Source of the DNA: Solirubrobacteraceae bacterium | GTDB taxonomy: Bacteria > Actinomycetota > Thermoleophilia > Solirubrobacterales > Solirubrobacteraceae | DNA length: 59,762 nt | Direction: 5' to 3' | Assembly: GCA_016463765.1 (NCBI GenBank) | Contig: JAEMQS010000022.1 | Location: forward strand, 1-59,762 | Part shown: positions 1-8,100 of the stretch, piece after piece | Layout: the number at the start of each line of letters is the position of its first letter | How positions within the stretch are numbered: position 1 is the stretch's first letter | Notes under the pieces: model-generated | Told to the model about the DNA's origin: nothing | The model's database searches: none | Seen by the model: only the letters and a program-made list of their open reading frames with translations | Made by a program: the position numbers and the translations under genes

Positions 1-1081
1 CGAAGCCGATCGCCAGCTCGAGCGGGTCGATGTTCAGCGCCGCGCGCGGATCCTCGGACGCGGGCTTGGCAGCGGGCAGCGCCTCCTGCGCCGCGAGCGC
101 GACCTCGGCCGCCTCCTCCTCCTTGGATTGCTTGTTCAGCGTCCAGCCGATGGCGAAGAAGATCCCGCCGATCAGCAGGAACGGGATCTTCGGGAGCGCC
201 GGCACGAGCGCGAAGGCCATGATCACGCCACCGGCGACCATCGGCGCCTTGCGCTGCTTGACGAGCTGGGCGGCGAGGTCCGAGCCGAGGTCGTCCCCGG
301 TGTCGGCGGCGCGCGTGACGATGATGCCCATCGCGACGCTGATGAGCAGCGCCGGGATCTGGGCGGCGAGGCCGTCGCCGACGGTCAGCAGCGAGAAGTG
401 CTGCGCGGCCTCGCCGAACGGCATGCCCTGCTGCAGGACGCCGACGATGATGCCGCCGATGAGGTTGATGAGCGTGATGACGATGGCCGCCATCGCGTCG
501 CCCTTGATGAACTTCGAGGCGCCGTCCATCGAGCCGAAGAAGTCCGCCTCGCGCTGGATGTCGTCGCGCCGGGTGCGGGCCTCGTCCTCGGTGATCTGGC
601 CGTTGTTCAGGTCGGCGTCGATCGCCATCTGCTTGCCCGGCATGGCGTCGAGGGTGAACCGTGCCCCGACCTCCGCGACGCGTCCGGCGCCCGCCGTGAT
701 GACCATGAACTGGATCACGACGAGGACGACGAAGATGATGAGGCCGACGACCACGTTGCCGCCGACGACGAAGTTGCCGAACGCCTCGACGACGTGGCCG
801 GCGTCGCCCTCGAGCAGGATCAGTCGGGTGACGCTGATGTTGATCGCCAGCCGGAAGAGCGTGGTGAGCAGCAGCAGTGACGGGAACGCCGAGAAGTCCA
901 GCGCGCGCGGGACGTAGAGCGTCGTGATCACGGTCGCCAGCGCCACGCTGATGTTGATGGTGATCAGGAAGTCCAGCAGCACCGGCGGCAGCGGGACGAT
1001 CATCATCACGACGACCATCACGACGAGCAGCGCCGCGACGATGTCGGTGTACTTCCCCGCCTTCTTCATGAACCCGTTCAT
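1..1081 (-). CDS. flhA: Flagellar export gate protein FlhA (N-terminal part, runs off the left edge)
   Basis: FlhA forms the nonameric ring of the flagellar type III export gate and couples proton flow to export. The start ATG lies at 1081-1079 and overlaps the flhB stop (ATGA). The frame stays open to base 1, giving 360 codons of the roughly 690 usual for the family, so only the membrane half is present. The N-terminus alternates hydrophobic segments (for example around residues 15-60 and 100-130). The family signature is visible near residues 140-160: RFTLDAMPGKQMAID followed by ADLNNG. This is the last visible gene of the fliO-fliP-fliQ-fliR-flhB-flhA unit. The cytoplasmic chaperone-docking domain is outside the window. 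The identification is secure. Confidence 0.97.
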   Translation of the reverse strand, partial: MNGFMKKAGKYTDIVAALLVVMVVVMMIVPLPPVLLDFLITINISVALATVITTLYVPRALDFSAFPSLLLLTTLFRLAINISVTRLILLEGDAGHVVEAFGNFVVGGNVVVGLIIFVVLVVIQFMVITAGAGRVAEVGARFTLDAMPGKQMAIDADLNNGQITEDEARTRRDDIQREADFFGSMDGASKFIKGDAMAAIVITLINLIGGIIVGVLQQGMPFGEAAQHFSLLTVGDGLAAQIPALLISVAMGIIVTRAADTGDDLGSDLAAQLVKQRKAPMVAGGVIMAFALVPALPKIPFLLIGGIFFAIGWTLNKQSKEEEAAEVALAAQEALPAAKPASEDPRAALNIDPLELAIGF

Positions 1082-2145
1082 GCGGCCACGCTCTGACGCA
1101 TCGGGCGGGTGCGGTACACGAAGGCCAGCACATGGGCGACGGCCTGGAAGAAGTCCTCGGGGATCTGCTGGCCGACCTCGACCGTCTTGTGCAGCCCACG
1201 CGCGAGCGGCGGGTCGGGGACGACCGGGACGCCGTGCTCGGCCGCGAGCTCACGGATGCGGAAGGCGACGAGATCCTGGCCCTTGGCCACGACCTCGGGG
1301 GCCAGCATGCCGTCGGAGTACTTCAGCGCGACGGAGAAGTGCGTCGGGTTGGTGACGACGACGTCGGCGTCGGGCACCGCGGACATCATGCGCGCCCGGG
1401 ACAGCTCGAAGGCCTTGCGCTTCTGGGCCATCTTGACCTCGGGCGGGAGCGACATGTTCTTGGTCTCGTCCTTGACCTCCTGCTTGTCCATCTTCATTTC
1501 CTTCTCGGTGCGGTGCTTCTGGTAGATGTAGTCCGCGATTCCGAGGACGATGTAGGCCACCGCGACGTTGCGCGCGATCTTCATGATCAGCTCGTTGGTC
1601 AGGATCCCCAGCTCGATCGGGCCGATGCCGACCATCGACGCGATCTGCGGCATCACGGGCATGACGACCATCAGCGCGGGGCCCGCGACGAAGACGACCT
1701 TGAGGATCGACTTGATCCCCTCGACCGCGGCGTTGGGGCCGAAGACCTGCTTGGCGCCCTTGAGCGGGTCCAGCTTCTTCGGGTTGGGCTGAATGGCCTT
1801 CGGGGTGATCTTGAAGCCCACCTGGGCGACGAGGATCACGACGCCGGCGACGACACACGCCAGCGCGATCGGCAGGATGCACTGGAGGGTGACCATGCCC
1901 GCCTCGGAGACGAGCGGGCCGATCCCCTCGCGGGTGACGTTCTGCGGGTTGGCGATCTTCGTCAGCGACTCGCGCGTGAGCTCGGCCATGAGCTCGACCA
2001 TCTTCTGGCCGGTGAGCCCGATGACGAACAGGCCGACGATCGTGATGACCGCCGCGTTGAGGTCCTGGGACTTCGCGACGGTGCCCTGCTGGCGGGAGTC
2101 TTCCTTCTTCTTGGGTGTCGCCTTTTCTGTCTTCTCACCCGCCAT
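1078..2145 (-). CDS. flhB: Flagellar export switch protein FlhB
   Basis: FlhB is the substrate-specificity switch of the flagellar export gate: autocleavage in its cytoplasmic tail changes export from rod/hook to filament substrates. It has 355 residues, normal for the family. The N-terminus carries the typical GEKTEKATPKKKEDSRQQG basic stretch, followed by four hydrophobic segments. The autocleavage tetrapeptide NPTH is intact at residues 266-269. The C-terminal domain continues past it with VPVVPDPPLARGLHK. The start is 3 nt downstream of the fliR stop, and the end overlaps the flhA start by 4 nt, which indicates translational coupling. A second, truncated FlhB-like protein is encoded at 55235-55552. 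Confidence 0.98.
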   Translation of the reverse strand: MAGEKTEKATPKKKEDSRQQGTVAKSQDLNAAVITIVGLFVIGLTGQKMVELMAELTRESLTKIANPQNVTREGIGPLVSEAGMVTLQCILPIALACVVAGVVILVAQVGFKITPKAIQPNPKKLDPLKGAKQVFGPNAAVEGIKSILKVVFVAGPALMVVMPVMPQIASMVGIGPIELGILTNELIMKIARNVAVAYIVLGIADYIYQKHRTEKEMKMDKQEVKDETKNMSLPPEVKMAQKRKAFELSRARMMSAVPDADVVVTNPTHFSVALKYSDGMLAPEVVAKGQDLVAFRIRELAAEHGVPVVPDPPLARGLHKTVEVGQQIPEDFFQAVAHVLAFVYRTRPMRQSVAA

Positions 2146-2148
2146 GGC

Positions 2149-2937
2149 TCAGGCCACCTTCAGGGTGCGCAGCGCGTCGGTGACGGAGCCCTGGACCTCG
2201 TCGCCGATCCAGGTGCCGACGTAGGGGAAGGTCAGGGCGAGGAGGAGGAGGCCCACGCCGATCTTCACGGCGAAGCCGACGGCGAAGACGTTCAGGGACG
2301 GCGCGACGCGGCTGACCATGCCGAACGCGGCGTCGGTGATGATCATGGCCAGGAGGATCGGCCCGCAGATCTCGATGGCCGACACGAAGATCTGCAGGAA
2401 CGAGGTGACGGCGCCGTCGACCATCGTGCCGAGGTCAGGCATCTCAGTGATGCCCACCAGGTCGTAGGTGCGCGCGAGGCCCTGCACCACCCACTCGACG
2501 CCGCCGACGATGACGAAGATCGCCGTGGCGAACATGACGTACATCTGCGAGATGACCGCGGAGTTGTTGCCGGTCAGCGGGTCGATCGCCGCGCCGAACG
2601 CGAAGCCGACGCTGAAGTCCAGGAGCGTGCCGGCGGTGGCCACCGCCGCGAACAGGCAGGCGAGCACGAAGGCGTAGGAGAAGCCGATCAGCAGCTCCTT
2701 GCCCATGAGGAACGCGATCCCGAGCACGTCGGTGGGCATCACGGCGCCACGCGCGACGATCGGCGCGAGGCCGAACGCGATGCCGACGGCCGCCACACCC
2801 CGCACGCGCGGGGGCATCGAGCGCGAGCTGAACAGCGGCGCGACGATGAAGAGCGGCACCACGCGTGCGAGGACCGCGAAGAAGCCGAGCACCTGCTGCT
2901 CGCCGAACTGCTGGAGCAGCGTCTCTGCGCCCGTCAT
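2149..2937 (-). CDS. fliR: Flagellar export gate protein FliR
   Basis: FliR joins FliP and FliQ in the helical core of the export gate inside the MS ring. The protein has 262 residues, the normal FliR length, and is almost wholly hydrophobic, with about six long apolar segments. I chose the ATG at 2937 because it overlaps the fliQ stop in the ATGA manner seen at every junction of this unit. An upstream in-frame start at 3006 would read through the whole end of fliQ. Family features include ARVVPLFIVAPLFSSRSMP near the N-terminus and FGMVSRVAPSLNVFAVGF near residues 200-220. The gene sits in the canonical fliP-fliQ-fliR-flhB order. Confidence 0.96.
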   Translation of the reverse strand: MTGAETLLQQFGEQQVLGFFAVLARVVPLFIVAPLFSSRSMPPRVRGVAAVGIAFGLAPIVARGAVMPTDVLGIAFLMGKELLIGFSYAFVLACLFAAVATAGTLLDFSVGFAFGAAIDPLTGNNSAVISQMYVMFATAIFVIVGGVEWVVQGLARTYDLVGITEMPDLGTMVDGAVTSFLQIFVSAIEICGPILLAMIITDAAFGMVSRVAPSLNVFAVGFAVKIGVGLLLLALTFPYVGTWIGDEVQGSVTDALRTLKVA

Positions 2938-3206
2938 GACCCGATCAGGGTCGGGATGGAGCTCCAGAGTTCCCGCGTGTAGCTCAGGAGCTCGTTGAGC
3001 AGCCACGGGCCGGCGATGACGAGCACCGCGGCGGTGGCGAGCAGCTTGGGGACGAACGCGAGCGTCTGCTCCTGGATCTGCGTGATCGCCTGGAAGATCG
3101 AGATGATCACGCCGACCACGAGGCCGACGATGAGGATCGGCGCCGAGATCTTCAGCGCGAGCTCCATCGCGGACGTCATGAGGCTGATGACGGTGTCGTT
3201 CGTCAT
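2934..3206 (-). CDS. fliQ: Flagellar export gate protein FliQ
   Basis: FliQ is a small two-helix membrane subunit of the flagellar export gate. The predicted protein is 90 residues, as expected. It has two long hydrophobic helices, around residues 18-40 (APILIVGLVVGVIISIF) and 53-72 (LLATAAVLVIAGPWLL), joined by the conserved QAITQIQEQTLAFVPK loop. The ATG at 3206 overlaps the fliP stop (ATGA), and the TGA at 2936-2934 overlaps the fliR start in the same way. The short reading frame is easy to miss because an overlapping frame is also open here, but length, topology and gene order all agree. Confidence 0.96.
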   Translation of the reverse strand: MTNDTVISLMTSAMELALKISAPILIVGLVVGVIISIFQAITQIQEQTLAFVPKLLATAAVLVIAGPWLLNELLSYTRELWSSIPTLIGS

Positions 3207-3838
3207 CCGAAGCTCTCCACCAGGGCCTGCGTGACGAGGTTCCAGCCGTCGACGAGGACGAAGAGCAGGATCTTGAACGGCAGTGAGATGAAGACCGGCG
3301 GCAGCATGACCATGCCCATCGACATGAGGGTCGAGGCGATCACCAGGTCGATCACGAGGAACGGCAGGAAGATCAGGAATCCGATCTGGAAGGCCGTCTT
3401 CAGCTCGCTGATGATGAACGCGGGGATCAGGACGTAGGTCGGGACGTCCTTGCGCGTCCGCGGCGGCTCGAGCTTGCCGAGCTTCATGAACAGGGCGATG
3501 TCGCGGTCGCGCGTCTGCTTGAACATGAACTCGCGCATCGGCATCTCGGCGCGCTTGAGCGCCTGCTCCTGCGTGATCTTCTTGTCCATCAGCGGGTCGA
3601 CGGCGTCGGTCTTGATCTCCTTGAAGGTCGGGGCCATGACGAAGATCGTCAGGAAGAGGGCGATGCCCACGAGGACCTGGTTCGGCGGCGCGGTCGGCGT
3701 GCCGAGGCCGGTGCGGATGAAGCCGAGGACGACGAGGATGCGCGTGAAGCCGGTGACGCAGAACAGCAGCGCCGGGATCAGCGCGACCCCGCCGATCAGG
3801 ATGAGGAGTTCGACCGCGTTGCCGCCGTCGCCCGTCAT
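3203..3838 (-). CDS. fliP: Flagellar export gate protein FliP
   Basis: FliP is the pentameric centre of the export gate. It has 211 residues, shorter than the roughly 245 of enterobacterial FliP. The missing part is the cleaved N-terminal signal peptide and the segment after it: the protein begins directly with the first membrane helix (VELLILIGGVALIPALLF). Conserved blocks are intact: FTRILVVLGFIRTGLGTPTAPPNQ (given here in two halves, FTRILVVLG and IRTGLGTPTAPPNQ), REFMFKQTRDRD, SELKTAFQIGFLIF and LPFKILLFVLVDGW. Start and stop overlap fliO and fliQ by 4 nt each. The identification is certain. Only the absence of the leader is unusual, and it is also seen in some other lineages. Confidence 0.97.
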   Translation of the reverse strand: MTGDGGNAVELLILIGGVALIPALLFCVTGFTRILVVLGFIRTGLGTPTAPPNQVLVGIALFLTIFVMAPTFKEIKTDAVDPLMDKKITQEQALKRAEMPMREFMFKQTRDRDIALFMKLGKLEPPRTRKDVPTYVLIPAFIISELKTAFQIGFLIFLPFLVIDLVIASTLMSMGMVMLPPVFISLPFKILLFVLVDGWNLVTQALVESFG

Positions 3839-4482
3839 GACCGCACCGTCTTCTCACGGATGCTGCCGAGCAGCGCCTGCACGGTCAGCTGGTTGGGCTT
3901 CGTCGACGCGGTCTGCGCGCCCGGCGCGCCGCCGGCGGCCAGGACCTTGCGCAGCAGGGCGGGCATCGCGGCCTTCGCGCCGGTCTCGGTGGCCGAGCCC
4001 TCGATGACGCCGTCCTGCTCGGGGTCGGGCACCAGGCCGGCGAGGATCGCCTCGGCCGCGGTATAGGTGCGGATCGGCGTGATCGCGTGCTCGCCGACGC
4101 CGACGAGGATGTAGTCCTCACCGGCGCGGACCAGGTGCAGTGCGCGGTTCGCGCCCAGGCCGATGGACGCCACGGTGGCGAGGCCGTCGCCCTTCGTGGC
4201 CTCCTCGCGGCTGGCCTTGATCTGGCGCAGCACCCAGTAGAGGCCGTAGATGACGGCGAGGACGATCGCGAGGCCGACGAACGTGCGGACGACGTTCGAG
4301 CTGCTCGTCGCGGTCGCCGCGGCGCCACCGTCGTCCGTCGGGACCTTGATCGGCGTGTCCTCGCCGGTCGGAGCCTTGGGCGCAGGGGTGGTCTTCGTGC
4401 CTTCAGCCGCGAAGGTGGCGGCCGGAAGCAGCAGACAGGTGACAGCGGCCGCGGAGACGGCCGAGAGGCGGAGGCGAATCAT
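3835..4482 (-). CDS. fliO: Flagellar biosynthetic protein FliO
   Basis: FliO is a bitopic membrane protein that helps assemble the FliP/FliR core. The ATG at 4482 is chosen because it begins a convincing signal sequence (MIRLRLSAVSAAAVTCLLLP, cleavage likely after the ATFA at residues 22-25). The open frame continues upstream to 4545, but that part is Arg/Pro-rich and looks non-coding. A low-complexity linker follows, then one membrane helix at about residues 66-86, then a cytoplasmic domain with GLGANRALHLVRAGEDYILV, the hallmark of the FliO family. The total is 215 residues. No strong ribosome-binding site is seen. It is the first gene of the export-gate unit, and a sigma-28-like promoter lies 46 nt upstream. 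Confidence 0.9.
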   Translation of the reverse strand: MIRLRLSAVSAAAVTCLLLPAATFAAEGTKTTPAPKAPTGEDTPIKVPTDDGGAAATATSSSNVVRTFVGLAIVLAVIYGLYWVLRQIKASREEATKGDGLATVASIGLGANRALHLVRAGEDYILVGVGEHAITPIRTYTAAEAILAGLVPDPEQDGVIEGSATETGAKAAMPALLRKVLAAGGAPGAQTASTKPNQLTVQALLGSIREKTVRS

Positions 4483-4527
4483 TGGTGTGGAGGGGTGACG
4501 TCGGGGAGGGGGCCGGCGTCCATCCCT

Positions 4528-4554
4528 TCGTCGGCAACCACGCACCGGGCTTGA
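4528..4554 (-). promoter_or_regulatory. Candidate sigma-28 promoter for fliO-fliP-fliQ-fliR-flhB-flhA
   Basis: On the minus strand, TCAA is followed by exactly 15 nt and then GCCGACGA (bacterial sigma-28 consensus TAAA-N15-GCCGATAA). The -35 element sits inside an inverted repeat, CCGGGC/GCCCGG, with a 7-nt centre. It is placed 46 nt upstream of the fliO ATG. Confidence 0.65.
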
Positions 4555-4564
4555 GAGGCCCGGT

Positions 4565-4576
4565 GGACATTTGTCC
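4565..4576. promoter_or_regulatory. Palindrome upstream of the fliO promoter
   Basis: The plus strand reads GGACATTTGTCC, with 5-bp arms. It ends 10 nt upstream of the -35 element of the fliO promoter. On the minus strand, CGGACAA..GTCCAC is shared with the palindrome upstream of the fliJ promoter (26687-26698). An activator or repressor site is an inference. Confidence 0.35.
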
Positions 4577-4593
4577 GATCGACGTTTGAATCG

Positions 4594-5136
4594 TCAGCGC
4601 CAGGCGCTGAGACGCAGCGAGTGCGTCACCCGCGGCGCGCCGCCGAGCAGGCGGCGCTCGGTGACGTCGAGCTCCTCCAGCCGGCCTTGGGCGTCGGCCG
4701 CGATCCGCAGCGCGGCGGCACGCCGCCCGTTCGGCAGTGGGATCCCGGTGACGCGCAGCACGAGCGTCCGGACCCAGCGCGCCGGATCCCCGGCCGGCAG
4801 CTCCGCCGCCGCGCCCGGGGCGAGTTCGTGTTCGGTGATCGCCTCCAGCAGGCCGAGCAGCCCCGCGCCCGAACGCCCGACGTCGCGGCCGGCCCAGTCG
4901 GGGTCGACGTGGCGCTGCTCGGGCTCGCCCCCGGCGGTCAGGCCGACCTCCTCGCCGACGAGCTCGACCCACAGCGGCCGCAGGTCCGGGGCGTCGCGCT
5001 CGAGCGTCGTGAGCCCGCGGGCGAAGTCGCACGTGCCCGTGAACCGCACGCTTCCCGCGCTCCCGCGCGCGGCCGTGAGCTCCGCGCGCGCCGCGCCGCC
5101 CGCCCGCGTGCGCTGCAACAGCTCGCCGACCGTCAT
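4594..5136 (-). CDS. Uncharacterised 180-residue protein between the c-di-GMP gene and fliO
   Basis: I do not recognise this protein. The ATG at 5136 gives 180 residues, with coding-like composition and no signal peptide or membrane segment. The frame is open further upstream, but there it lies antiparallel to the c-di-GMP gene product's own frame and makes no sense. The sequence contains a mix of short strands and helices, with a Trp-rich centre (LRPLWVELVGEEVGL near 52-66; ARWVRTLVLRVTGIPLPNGR near 119-138). It lies 38 nt downstream of the large multidomain gene and upstream of the fliO promoter, so it is probably the last gene of the motA-fliN transcript. It could be a small accessory of the c-di-GMP protein, but that is only positional. 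Confidence 0.6.
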   Translation of the reverse strand: MTVGELLQRTRAGGAARAELTAARGSAGSVRFTGTCDFARGLTTLERDAPDLRPLWVELVGEEVGLTAGGEPEQRHVDPDWAGRDVGRSGAGLLGLLEAITEHELAPGAAAELPAGDPARWVRTLVLRVTGIPLPNGRRAAALRIAADAQGRLEELDVTERRLLGGAPRVTHSLRLSAWR

Positions 5137-5174
5137 GCCGCCAACGGTACCCGGCGCGGTGGCCGACGCCCGGT

Positions 5175-8100
5175 TCAGTCCACCGGACCGGGGCGCCCGA
5201 CGTGGAAGCCCTGCGCATAGTCGACGCCGTAGGTCCGCAGGAGCTCGAGCGTCTCGGCGTCCTCGACGAACTCCGCGATCGTCTTCAGCCCCAGCCCCTG
5301 CGCGACGCCGACGATCGCCTTCGTCACGTGCTGGTCGGTGGGGCTGCGCGTGAGCGTCTGGATGAAGTCCCCGTCGATCTTGATGTAGTGCAGCGGCAGG
5401 CGCTTGAGGTAGTAGAAGCTGCCGAACCCGACCCCGAAGTCGTCGAGCGCGAAGTGGCAGCCGAGCGCGGTGAGCCGCTCGGCGAGCGCCGCCGCACTCG
5501 GCAGGTTCGCGATCGCCGCGGTCTCGGTGATCTCGAAGACGAGGTTCGCCGGATCGGCACCCGCGGCCTCGACCTCCTGCTGGATGTAGGCGGGCAGCTC
5601 CGCATCCGCGAGCGACTTCGCCGACAGGTTGAGCTCCAGCAGCCGCCCGCCACTCGTCGCCGCCAGCCGCGCGCCCTCCCGGATCACCCAGCGGTCGATC
5701 GCCGTGATGAGCCCGGTGCGCTCGGCGGTCGGCAGGAACTCGGCCGGCGCGATGAGCTCGCCGTGGTCCTCGAGGCGGATCAGCAGCTCGGCGTGCGTGA
5801 CCTCGTTGGTGCGCAGGTCGAGGATGGGCTGCTCGTGCAGCGTGAACTCCTCGTGCTCGAGCGCGTGGCGGATCCGCTCCGACCACGTGTGGCGCGCGGC
5901 GGCGCGACGACCGTCATCCGGCGTGTAGACGACCGCGCGGTCCCGGCCGGCCTCCTTGGCCTGGTCGAGTGCGATGTCCGCCGCGGCCAGCAGGTCCTGC
6001 GCGTTGCCCGCGTCCACGGTGATCGGGGCGATGCCGATGCTCGCCGTCGTCCGCACCCGCGCCCCGTCGCTGACCAGCGCGTGCGTGCGGACCAGTTCGA
6101 GCAGCTCGTCGCCCACGACCTGCGCGCCGGGCACGTCGGTGCGCGACAGGATGAACGCGTACTCGTCGCCGCCCAGCCGCGCGAGGATGTCCGTCGGGCG
6201 CAGGCGCTCGCGCAGCGCGTGGGCGAGCGCGCGGATGAGCTCGTCGCCGACCTGCGGGCCCAGGCTGTCGTTGATGTCCCGGATGTGGTCGAGGTCGAGC
6301 ACGAGCAGCACCGCCGCGCTGGCGTTGCGCCCCACCCGCTCCAGCGCCGAGGCCAGCTCGCGCTCGAACCGCGGGCGGTTGAGCAGGCCGGTGAGCGCGT
6401 CGTGGTCAGCCGCGAACTCCAGCTCGTGCTCGAGGCGCTTGCGCTCGGTGACGTCACGGACGATCCCGATCGTCCACGTCGCGCCGGGGCGTTCGAGCGG
6501 GCTGAGGGTGACCTCCACGGGGAACGACGCGCCGTCGCGCCGGCGGCCCGCCCGCTCCAGTTCCAGGGTCGCGGTCCCCTCGGCGGAGAGCGCGACGCGT
6601 GTCCAGTCGATCTCGCCGACGAGCTCCTCCGCCGGGCTGCCCTCCAACGCGTCGCGCGTGTAGCCGAACAGCTGCTCGACCCGCGAGTTGACGAGCACGA
6701 TCCGGCCGCGCTCGTCGGTGATGAGAATCGCGTCGGGCGCCGACTCGACGAGCGTGCGGAACTGCTCCTCGCTGGCGCGCAGCTCGCCCTCCGTGCGGCG
6801 GCGGATCCGGTTCTCCTCGCGCACGTCCTGGTAGAGCCGCGCGGTCTCCACGGAGATCGCGGCCTGGGCGGCGAGGATCTCCACGGCCGCGAGCCGGTCC
6901 TCCGGGAACGCATCGTCGACGAGCCGGTGCTCGAGCAGCAGCAGGCCGACGAGCGCGCTGTGGCGCACCACGGGCTGGCAGAGCAGCGAGCGGATGCCGC
7001 GGGCGGTGATGACGGCGTCGGAGCCGAAGGTCGGGTCGGCGCGCGCGTCGCGCAGCAGGACGCGCTCGCGGGTCCGCAGGACGTAGTCGGTCACGGCGTG
7101 CGGCACGCCGTCGTCATCGTCGGCCGCCGCGCGGCGGACGTGCACCTCGTCGTGGGCGGTCTCGGCGACCGCGACCACGTCGATCCGGCCGTCGTCGTCG
7201 ACGAGCAGCAGCCGGCCCGCCTGGGCGCCCGCCGCGGCGACCGCCAGGCGCAGGAGCGTCGCGGGGAGCTGTTCGAGGTCGAGCTCGCCGGAGATCGCCT
7301 GGGAGCTGCGCGCGACCGCGAGGGCGTCGAGCGCGGGCGCGCCCGCCGGCATCCCGGCGGGCACCGCGGCCAGGGCGGCGAACTCGGCTTCCAGCTGCGC
7401 CACCTTCGCGGTCGCCCCCCAGCGCGCGTAGCGGTCGCGCGCGTCACGCAGGCAGGCCAGGCCCACCGACGCCAGGTCGCGCCCCAGGTACCAGCGACCG
7501 GCACGTTCTCGCGCGAGCGCCTCGTAGTGGATGAGCCCGGACCCTGCGGCGGCGGTGATCGCGGCCTCGTACGCCCGCGCCGCGTCCTCGACCCGACCCT
7601 CGATCCGGGCGAGCTCGGCCGCCACGAGCTGGGCCGGCGCCAGGAAGTTGCCGGGCCCGTGCACCGCCCATGCGTCCAGGCGTGCGACGGCCGCGATGAG
7701 CCGCGCCCGGATCTCGTCGCGGTCCGCGGGCGACGCGGCGTCCCACGCCGCCGCCCGCGCGAGCGCGCCGTACGGCTCTTGGAGCGCGAGCATCGGGTGG
7801 TACGCCACCGCCCAGCTGACCTCGTCGAACTGCTGCGCCGCCGCGAGCGCGTCGTCGACGCGGTGCGCGATCACGAGGACGCCGAGGCGATGCAGCGTGT
7901 CGATCGCCAGGTAGAACGGCGGGCGGCTCGTGCGCAGCCGGTCGGCGAACGCCTCGTCGTCGAAGTCGGCGCCGCCGTAGTCGCCGAGGGCCGACGTCTC
8001 GCCCCGCAGGCTGCGCGCCGCGCGCTCGACGATCCACAGCGCGTCCTGGTTCTCCGGCAGCTTCATCTGCTCGGCGAAGGCGAACCGCGGTTCGGCGTCG

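Noticed and set aside
155..190. Insertion or frameshift in flhA
   Set aside because: The minus-strand frame is open without interruption from 1081 to the window edge and keeps family motifs.
2938..3006. Longer start for fliR
   Set aside because: It would overlap most of the end of fliQ, whereas ATG at 2937 gives the ATGA overlap used throughout the unit.
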